This document shows positions 57,323 to 64,000 of a stretch of 64,000 bases of DNA, piece after piece; the first letter of the stretch is position 1; the number at the start of each line of letters is the position of its first letter. Origin of the DNA: Atherinomorus stipes (lineage: Eukaryota > Chordata > Actinopteri > Atheriniformes > Atherinidae); assembly GCA_023101725.1 (NCBI GenBank), contig JALJCO010010210.1, positions 1-64,000 of the forward strand. The letters are read 5' to 3'. Position numbers and translations under genes: made by a program. The notes below the pieces were generated by a model. It saw only the letters and a program-made list of their open reading frames with translations, did no database searches and was not told the DNA's origin.

Positions 57323-58080
57323 GACGGTGAATTTTGGTCTCAACTGGTCTTGGTCTTTACTGAGACGTGACGTCTAATAGATGTCATTGGCTAAGTGGGC
57401 TCTTTCCCACTGGCCAAAAAAAACAGTTTACACCCACAAACGATCAGCTTTTAGCGGCAGTGGGAAAGACTCACTGGCCCACGCTGACTAGCGGCAAGCA
57501 ATGCGGGTTAAAATGGCCTTCACAGGGCTCGGCTTCGAATGGCATGCAGTGGCAACGCTAGGCCCGGGCTGAGCTGCAGATTTAAGCCCCGTTTCCACCC
57601 GCGGGTCTGGGTCAGGTCGGGCCGGGCCAGGCTAGATCGGGTGGGTTTCGGTACGGATGTGTTGATTTCACGCTGTGTCCCCAAAACAACCTTTACCTTT
57701 TTTTGGGGGGGGGAAAATAAGGGGAGAGGGGCGGTGAGAGTTTGTGGGAACATAGCCGCGGAGAGGCGTTTTAAAAAAACAACGGGGGCGCGAGAGAGAA
57801 AAAAGGGAGGGAGGGACCCAGTGTTTTTTTTTTTTGGGTGGGGGGGGGGGGGGGGGGGGGATTTTAAAAAAAAGATGGATGTGGTGGATTTGGTCCCCCT
57901 CTTTTGGGCTGGGGGGGTTAGATAATACCACCCTACGGAGGGGGGGAAAAAAAGAGGGGGGGGGGGGGGGGAGAAGGGAGGGGGCCCCGCGTATTTATTA
58001 TTGGGGGGGAAAAAAAAAGGGGGGGGGGGGGCCGGGCCGAGCCAGACCCGGGGGGGGGAGGGGGGGGGTACATGACAACG
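57323..58080. repeat. GC-rich MITE-like block with G homopolymers
   Basis: 57585-57660 carries CCCGTTTCCACCCGCGGGTC and GGTCGGGCCGGGCCAGG; GGGCCGGGCCGAGCCAGACC returns at about 58032. Between them lie G runs of up to about 20 (57840-57860, 57955-57971, 58018-58031) and A runs. Looks like a MITE whose middle became or was read as homopolymer. Open frames here are products of composition. Confidence 0.5.
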
Positions 58081-60829
58081 TTGGGCGGTTCGTACCTACG
58101 TCATACTTACCTGCCAAAACAACTCTGCTTTGGCCACAAATTCACGTCGCGTACGTTCTATCTGCGCTAGAAAATCACCCGCTGGTTTTTGTCCATTTTG
58201 AAGACGGACAAAAGTTCAACAAGAAAGCACATTGACTATGGCCTGGCTTGCTCTCCATTGTTTATTTTCCTGATTTCTGTCACACAGATGACATCATCAG
58301 TGGGAACACAGTGTGATGGCCTCAGCAGACACGCAGCGGGAGGGACAGAGGCCACGCAGCTTGCCAGTGGGGATCCAATGGGAAAGGAGAATAATGCTGA
58401 TTATAAGCGGGTCAACCTGAGTTTGAAAAAGCCACGTGGACTTGCTAAGTTAAGTGGGAAGGCGGTTCAAGTAACAAAGATCTTGTTTCAAACCACCATG
58501 GGAGTAATTTCTCTCTTTTTTCCGATAACACGAAATGAATAATTTTGTGGAAGACATGCAAATGTGGGGTTGTTGGTAGATTCTTATCATTTGTACATCC
58601 TTCCACACTTTGTGGCTGAGTAGCCTTGTGCGACAGACACAGCTGTAAGGGCGTCAGTGGGTGTTTTGGACTGGTGGGAGGCAGCCAAAAGAGCCCCACA
58701 AGCACACATACAAACACACACACACTTCTCTCTCAGTGGCCAAGCCTCTAGCCTTTTCAACCCGCTCTGATTAATAGGTCTCGTCAGGTACCGTCCGTTG
58801 CCACTCACACCAATTAAGCCATTAGGCCTTTCCACATGGCTTGCTGCTCTTAAACAAACAGCAGGACTGCTGGGCCCTTCCTCTCTCTCACTCTCAGCAG
58901 ACTCTGAGTCTCTCACCCAATCAGTGTCCTGCTGTTGGAGCCTGTCCTCGTCGGAGAAGGACTGGCAGTGCGACCGTCTTCAGCTGAACCCGTTAGCCTC
59001 CTACAGAGAGACCCAGCATAGAAAAATAGAGCAATCAAAGCAAAGTGTCAAACAATCCCTGTGCAACCGGCAGCCCTCCGCAGAGATCCCTTCCTGCCCT
59101 GTGTGCGTCCACCTGCAGGACGCCACTGCAGGACAATGCCGGCCAGGGCCTGAACCAAAGTTTTAATTGGATCGAGCACTAACTGGCTTTGGCAGAGCAT
59201 CGAGGGAAGAAGCACATTACCAGCTCGACTTGATTGAATGCTTTTAACCCTGATTTTCAACAGACCCTTTAAAGTTAATTGTCTCGGACCCTCTGATGCC
59301 TATGTCAAGAAACTCTTCAATCCTGATTGAATGTATTATCCTCCCACTGAAGTGGACAATAACATAATCTTGTCCACAATGGAGTGTCAACAGAAACACC
59401 TAGTTTGTGCAGCCTCTTCTGCAACTCGTCCCCTGCTCTGTGACATACACTAATGAGATTAGCCATGGATATCAGCTAGTTGCACACTCTAATACAAGAG
59501 AGGGAGAGAGATGAGCTCTTAATGTGCAGTGATTTGTTCTGTGGATCCAAGCATGTTTCTGCGTGTCGAGGAGGTGGCTGCTCGCCTGCGGTCTTTATGT
59601 GGCTGCGCCGGCGGTGTTTGTAGCCATCGCGTCATGTTAGTTTGCTAGTCAATCAAGTGGCGGGGGCCTGTCTCTCATCAAGGTGCCGCATGCGATTGCC
59701 AATGCTTGAATGCACAGAAATTTGCACCTCCCCAGAGACACACACCCCGCTGAGAGGGAAGGACTCATCTGTCACACAGATCACTGTGCCGATCCACAAT
59801 GACAGATGTGCAGTCTGACTCAAATGGATGACATCGCTGTACACGAGACTGAGCAGTAAACACATACAGGGACACTGACACAGTGACAATAAACTTATGG
59901 CCTTTGTTTTGTGATAATAAATGAGGCTGAATATTGATTACTTTCTTTAGAAGGCTCAATAAATAGGTTTAAATGATAAATTCCTGAATAGTATCATAAC
60001 TTTGCAAAAGCTAATTCAGGACTGGAAGGGAAATATGCTCTCGTTGTGATGACTGAGGCTTTGTTTCATGTTGTTTTATCACAAAAGGAAAACAGCTTTC
60101 CACAGAATATTTTCCAGAAAAGTACTCATGCTGCTGCTCTGTATCTTTCCTGTCAGTAATAATTTTCCTTTGTTGAACTCAGTCACATTTTCATCCATTT
60201 CTCTCCCCAGTGCAGTGCCACCAGGCTTTTGGAACTTTGTCAAGTCTTCTGACCTGTAACAGAATAAAAAGGCAGAAGGCAGTTACTGCGGCACTCAGGA
60301 GCAGGGAATTTAGCTGAGAAAGGGGATGAGTGAGAATGGAGTAAAGGATGGAGAGAGATGGAGAGGAGCCACACAACTACAGTGTCGAGGAGGGTTTTTT
60401 TTTTTTTTTTTTTCTTTTCCATTTCATTTCTCTGTCACCGGAGTCCCATATTGTCCCCAGAAAATGTCACTCTGCCCTTGGGAGGCAGAGCTCCGAGGCG
60501 AGACTCATCTGTCTGACCGCATTTACCGAGATGTTCTGTGGCCAGATCCCGAGGAGCCTGGGAGGCGTCCCACTGCACTTTGTCTGCCCAACAACACCCC
60601 TCGCACCGATTGTCTCCCACACAAAGCCGCACAATGATATTTCCGTTGAAAAGTGAATGTTTACCCTCATTTCATATTCATATTCTGCAGAGTGCTGTAG
60701 AAAAGTCTCGAGCTACCAGCATATATTGCCAGGAAAATGGGAAACAGGCACACGGATTCATTAAAAACTTATGCAAACATGAATGGAAATACAGTAAATA
60801 ATGAAATGGAGTGAAAAACTGGAAAAATA
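58081..60829. other. Longest repeat-poor stretch
   Basis: No TE end, repeat pair or credible exon recognised, apart from poly-T at 60395-60412 and a short CA run near 58710. 58740-59260, 59520-59720 and 60470-60640 are balanced and GC-richer. Frames up to 133 codons show no domain. The best place in the window to test for conserved non-coding DNA. Confidence 0.4.
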
Positions 60830-61110
60830 CTTTATTAATCCCCGAAGGAAAATTATAAAAATGAGACAAACACAGAGTTTGTACAATTGCAACCAGCATG
60901 AAAGTCAATATTTGGAATGACCTTTTTTTTTCTTCAACACTCCGTGAACCTTGTGATAATTTCTTTAAGCAGACTCCAGGAGTAGCTCTCCAGGCTGTTT
61001 GAAAGACTTTCCACAGCTCTTCTTTAGAAACTTTTGTTCCATTCACCGTTAAAATTATCCCACACTGCTTCACTAATGCACAGTTTCAGGCTCTGATCTG
61101 AATATAACGT
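60830..61110 (-). mobile_element. Tc1/mariner-like remnant
   Basis: The minus frame reads KVSKEELWKVFQTAWRATPG and then LKKLSQGSRSVEEKKRSFQ, parallel to 55143-55260 on the plus strand. TACTTTATTAATCCCCGAAG at its left edge (60827-60846) is a common fish repeat tail. Confidence 0.45.
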
Positions 61111-61529
61111 TATTTGCTCTGATCAGGGCAACGTTGGGACCAGAAAATAAAAATAGTTCAGTCGCAAACACAAACGGATCAGGAAGACGGTGTCCTGCAG
61201 CCTTTAGTTTCATCTGCAGGACATGTGAAGACTACCTGGTCTGTAGCTGCAGTCCTTAAACAATACCAAAAGTCAAATATAAGACAAAATAGAAAAGTAA
61301 CGAACTTTGAAAGAGTTTAGTTTTTTAAACTTAAAGTAATTATGACATTTCCATGTTATTCCAGTGTGGCTTGTCATTAAAGCCAGTTTCCAGAGATTAA
61401 TAATAGTTTAAACTAATGCTCCGATGTAAAATAAATGAATGACTAAATAAATAAATAAATGTCAGGATACTTTAGAAATCTAAACATACCTATAGGTTAT
61501 CATTACGTTAGACTGTCCAACGTTGTAAA
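61111..61529. other. No recognised feature
   Basis: AT-rich, with an (AAAT)n-like run at 61443-61460. Confidence 0.4.
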
Positions 61530-61934
61530 TCCAAATATTCACACTGCTTTCCATAGCGGCAGATACGAGGTAATTGGGACTCGTCCCCGTTGCCATGGCA
61601 GTGCCGCAAGATGGCGCAACACACAAAACGCTCATCGGATTGGTCTATATCTGCGGTGCGCCTACTGAAATGAACAAGGAAGAAGTAGTTGCAGCATATT
61701 TAACCACCATCGCCTGCTGTGCAGTCCTTTTTTATGTCTCTTTCTGAGAACAATTTCTGAATGTACATGATCTCTTTCACAGACAGTCACCATCCTTGCT
61801 GATGTCTGAAACTGACCTCAGAACTCTGGTGTATTTCCTAACAACCATGCCAACGTAAAGGATGCATGGAAGCCAGTAGGCAGTAACGTTTAAAGCAGAT
61901 GTACGTACGTAAAGAGAGCATAAATGAGCCTCAA
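61530..61934. mobile_element. Harbinger-like half element
   Basis: The right end GAGCATAAATGAGCCT is the inverse of AGGCTCATTTATGCTC, close to the ends at 24980-25524, preceded by ACGTACGTAAAGAG. The left end is not found. A motif cluster and a 25-codon frame (61670-61747, MNKEEVVAAYLTT then a hydrophobic tail) lie within it; the frame is too short to call a gene. Confidence 0.45.
61589..61643 (+). promoter_or_regulatory. RFX X-box, YY1 and CCAAT-type motif cluster
   Basis: GTTGCCATGGCAGT (61589-61602) matches 12 of 14 bases of the palindromic RFX X-box. CAAGATGGCG (61607-61616) matches the YY1 core. ATTGG (61639-61643) is an inverted CCAAT box. Spacing is within 55 bp and CpGs are locally enriched. 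It resembles a TATA-less promoter core; no transcript evidence. Confidence 0.4.
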
Positions 61935-62499
61935 TTACTCACTCCTGACCCCCTTAGTACTTAGTTCAAAAATTTTAAATTTGGATGGATCACTTTCGAA
62001 GAACATTTGCTTCTAATCTTTGGTTCAGTTTTTGTGTCTTTTGCCATACATCAGCTCTTTCTTCTCACTTGTCTTGACTTTGTGACAGCCATCCTTCCAT
62101 GGATGCTTTTGATGAAGTCTCTGTGAACAACAATAGTCAGAGCATCTCTGAGCTCCTGTGCCGGGTGAACAGAGTAAATAAGGCAGTAACTTGAAATCTC
62201 CGTTTACCACTGGAAACAAAATGTGTTCTGAATGAAGGTGTGTTCAGCTGACTGAGAAGTTCAACTTCCAGGCACAATGCCCTGATATGAGGAGTGATGT
62301 CACCTCTGACAGTAAAAAACCGCTCCTGACAACAGAGTGGTAATGAATCTTCAGATTCTGTTCATCTGCTGTTGATAATTTTGTAGGCCTGTCTCTTCCT
62401 CTGAGGACAGTGATAAAACCAAGTTGCTTCATAAGCAAAAGAATACATTCCTCTGAAAATAGCAGGTACTAGAAATAGAGGCTATTGCTCAAGCCCACT
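61935..62499. other. No recognised feature
   Basis: Non-repetitive, no credible gene. Confidence 0.4.
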
Positions 62500-62503
62500 T
62501 TAA

Positions 62504-63760
62504 AGGCCTCCTTCCACTGAAAACCCGTTTAACTTGCTCCTTCTGAAATACGGAGGGTTTCCCCTTGTTTACTTACACATGCTGACTTGCTAGCGTTGCG
62601 TTCCCCCCAGTCGGCTGTTCTTTCTCATCAGAGAAACAATACGAAGAAAAGAGCGAATCGGGAACAGCCTTGCACTTCTACGTCACATTTCAAATAGCGT
62701 ATCCCACGTGGGGTTTCTATCTGTCCATTGGAAGGCAGGTAACCCTCCACTACACACTAGAAGTGAAGACAGCACGACTGTAGCTTCGGAGTTGAGAAGC
62801 TAATTAGCTAACTGTTTGTTAGCATGGGGGAACAAACTTGTTTGTCGGCTCTATTTCCTGTCTGTACCAAAATAAGAGCGGAGGGCGGAGCTTCCTTCAT
62901 ACACTGATGGGAGCCAGCCAATCAGACGGAAATTCATGAGAAGGACCCGGAAAAGCCTGCCGCTGGACCACAAGCCTCTCTTCTAGTATACAAATACAGC
63001 TGGATACAAAGCAACCAGAAGGTTTTTTTAAACAGAAACGATGCAAAATGCATTCAATAATAATGGAGAACACAGAAATATTAATGAAATGACCATGGAA
63101 GTACAACTTTAAAGACCCACAATGGAACTTTTCTCAGTGATGCGCCCCCTGTCCGCGGCTAAACTAGCATCCATCTTGCATCATATCTGTAATGTGAGCT
63201 CCCTCCAGCCAGTAAATGATAGTCTTATCTTGACTTTTGTTCTGTCCCTTCCTCCGGTAATGTTTCCTTATGTTTCTTTGCTGAATCAGACATGATGCGT
63301 GTTCATATCTGGCTCATATCCATTTGCTAGTAAGTGACGAGGTGCACAGCTAATAGCTGCAACGTCACAAATGCATCCCAGATGCAAAGCAGTTTCTGAG
63401 CCTCGGGACCCCTCTGGGCAGTGATGGCTCAAAAATGTGCATAATGAATTTTGCTGTGTCATCAAAACAAGTCAGAAACGCATATTTTAAGGTCTAAAAG
63501 TTACACTGTCTTTCTTTAAAAAAAGTGATCTTGCTATGATGCTGCACACACATATTTGGCGCTTCATGATTCCTTTGTAGGTATTTTTACGGCAGCTGTT
63601 GAAAGGGGGCAACATCTTGGTCTGAAAATCCCTTCAGTCATATAGATTGCACAGATATGCATGAATGAAGAAAAATAATCCCTTAAATAAAGTTTTTATG
63701 AAGAAATATCACACCAACATGGTTAAAAGCTCAAAGTCCATTTTTCATGATAGGGCACCT
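62504..63760. mobile_element. Kolobok-like TTAA element with nested MITE
   Basis: AGGCCTCCTTCCACTGAAAA after TTAA (62500-62503), and, inverted, AGGTGCCCTATCATGAAAAA before TTAA (63761-63764). Only the AGG and the GAAAA words match closely, so pairing is tentative. A family A MITE lies inside. Confidence 0.5.
63113..63515 (+). mobile_element. Family A TTAA MITE, complete, nested
   Basis: TTAA (63109-63112), AGACCCACAATGGAACTTTT, interior GTTTCTTTGCTGAATCAGAC and GTGCATAATGAATTTTGCTG, right end AAAGTTACACTGTCTTTCT then TTAA (63516-63519). Matches 56692-57129 in reverse almost block by block, which fixes both ends. Confidence 0.75.
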
Positions 63761-64000
63761 TTAAGAGATAAGATTTGACCACTTGAAAGCAAAATACTGT
63801 ATATGAAAAAGGTGAATGATGGATTGCAGCTTTTTCAATTACAGAGGCAGCAGGAATTCCTGGTAATACACCAATTAGAAGTTAAATGTGCACTCTCTGT
63901 AGAAAAAAAGTTTTAAAGAATAAAAAACAAAAATAGGATAAAGAAAAAAAAAGAAATTGGCTTAATCTTTGTTGTTCAGTCACCCATTTATGATTATAGA

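Noticed and set aside
57539..58235. Arg/Gly-rich frames of 128-133 codons
   Set aside because: Composition of a homopolymer-rich tract.
63140..63165. CTCF-like GCGCCCCCTGTCC word
   Set aside because: Fits the core less well than the 32.6-kb site and lies in a family A MITE, with other copies not retaining it.
1..64000. tRNA, rRNA, bacterial-type promoters, operons or terminators
   Set aside because: None seen, and not expected in this type of DNA. Only a tRNA-like SINE head (8728, 11895) was found.

Overview
The window looks like a teleost fish nuclear genome. This is inferred from the repeat repertoire: a Tc1 transposase remnant of a type common in fish, hAT, PIF/Harbinger-like and TTAA-targeting MITEs, and L1- and L2-like LINE 3' ends, in an AT-rich, intron-poor background with many microsatellites and homopolymers. 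I found no host protein-coding exon, rRNA, tRNA or CRISPR array that I can defend. It is best read as intergenic or deep intronic DNA. Almost everything recognisable is mobile-element sequence, and most unmarked open reading frames are chance or lie in low-complexity DNA.

Layout. 1-5680: 3' part of an L1-like retrotransposon, with broken ORF2 followed by an exceptionally long G-rich 3' UTR. 6.8-9.2 kb: a three-level nest in which a hAT element carrying a transposase first exon sits in another repeat, inside TTA-flanked inverted ends. 10.6-14.3 kb: a widespread teleost repeat, a SINE-like fragment, and a LINE tail split by a hAT MITE with a perfect target duplication. 16.1-19.2 kb: a cluster of TTAA-flanked MITEs, one nested in another. 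22-25.8 kb: a hAT MITE, a Harbinger-like MITE and a palindromic MITE. 26.8 and 29.8-30.9 kb: two more L1 3' ends, the second with a 14-bp target duplication. 33.9-38.4 kb: MITEs, plus two TTAA elements facing each other to form a very large hairpin. 40.1-40.9 kb: a repeat with a 21-bp minisatellite. 42.9-44.8 kb: a broken Tc1, possibly inside a hAT. 46-48.6 kb: a run of hAT MITEs, one inside another. 51.1-51.5 kb: a palindromic minisatellite. 53.2-57.3 kb: a near-intact Harbinger MITE and a TTAA MITE nested in a palindromic MITE. 57.6-58.1 kb: a G-homopolymer tract. 60.8-63.8 kb: Tc1-like, Harbinger-like and nested TTAA elements.

The most informative result is internal. Several insertions can be checked against a paralogous copy of the target elsewhere in the window that lacks the insert (hAT at 7.1 kb against 40.8 kb; hAT MITE at 22.0 kb against 16.3 kb; TTAA MITE at 56.7 kb against 25.6 kb). 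These fix element boundaries and target-site preference without any database. Stretches without repeats (for example 10.0-10.5, 11.2-11.6, 14.4-15.6, 27.5-28.4, 41.9-42.4, 58.5-60.7 kb) are where conserved non-coding elements would be sought, but sequence alone does not show conservation. I did not find a novel multi-gene system and do not claim one.
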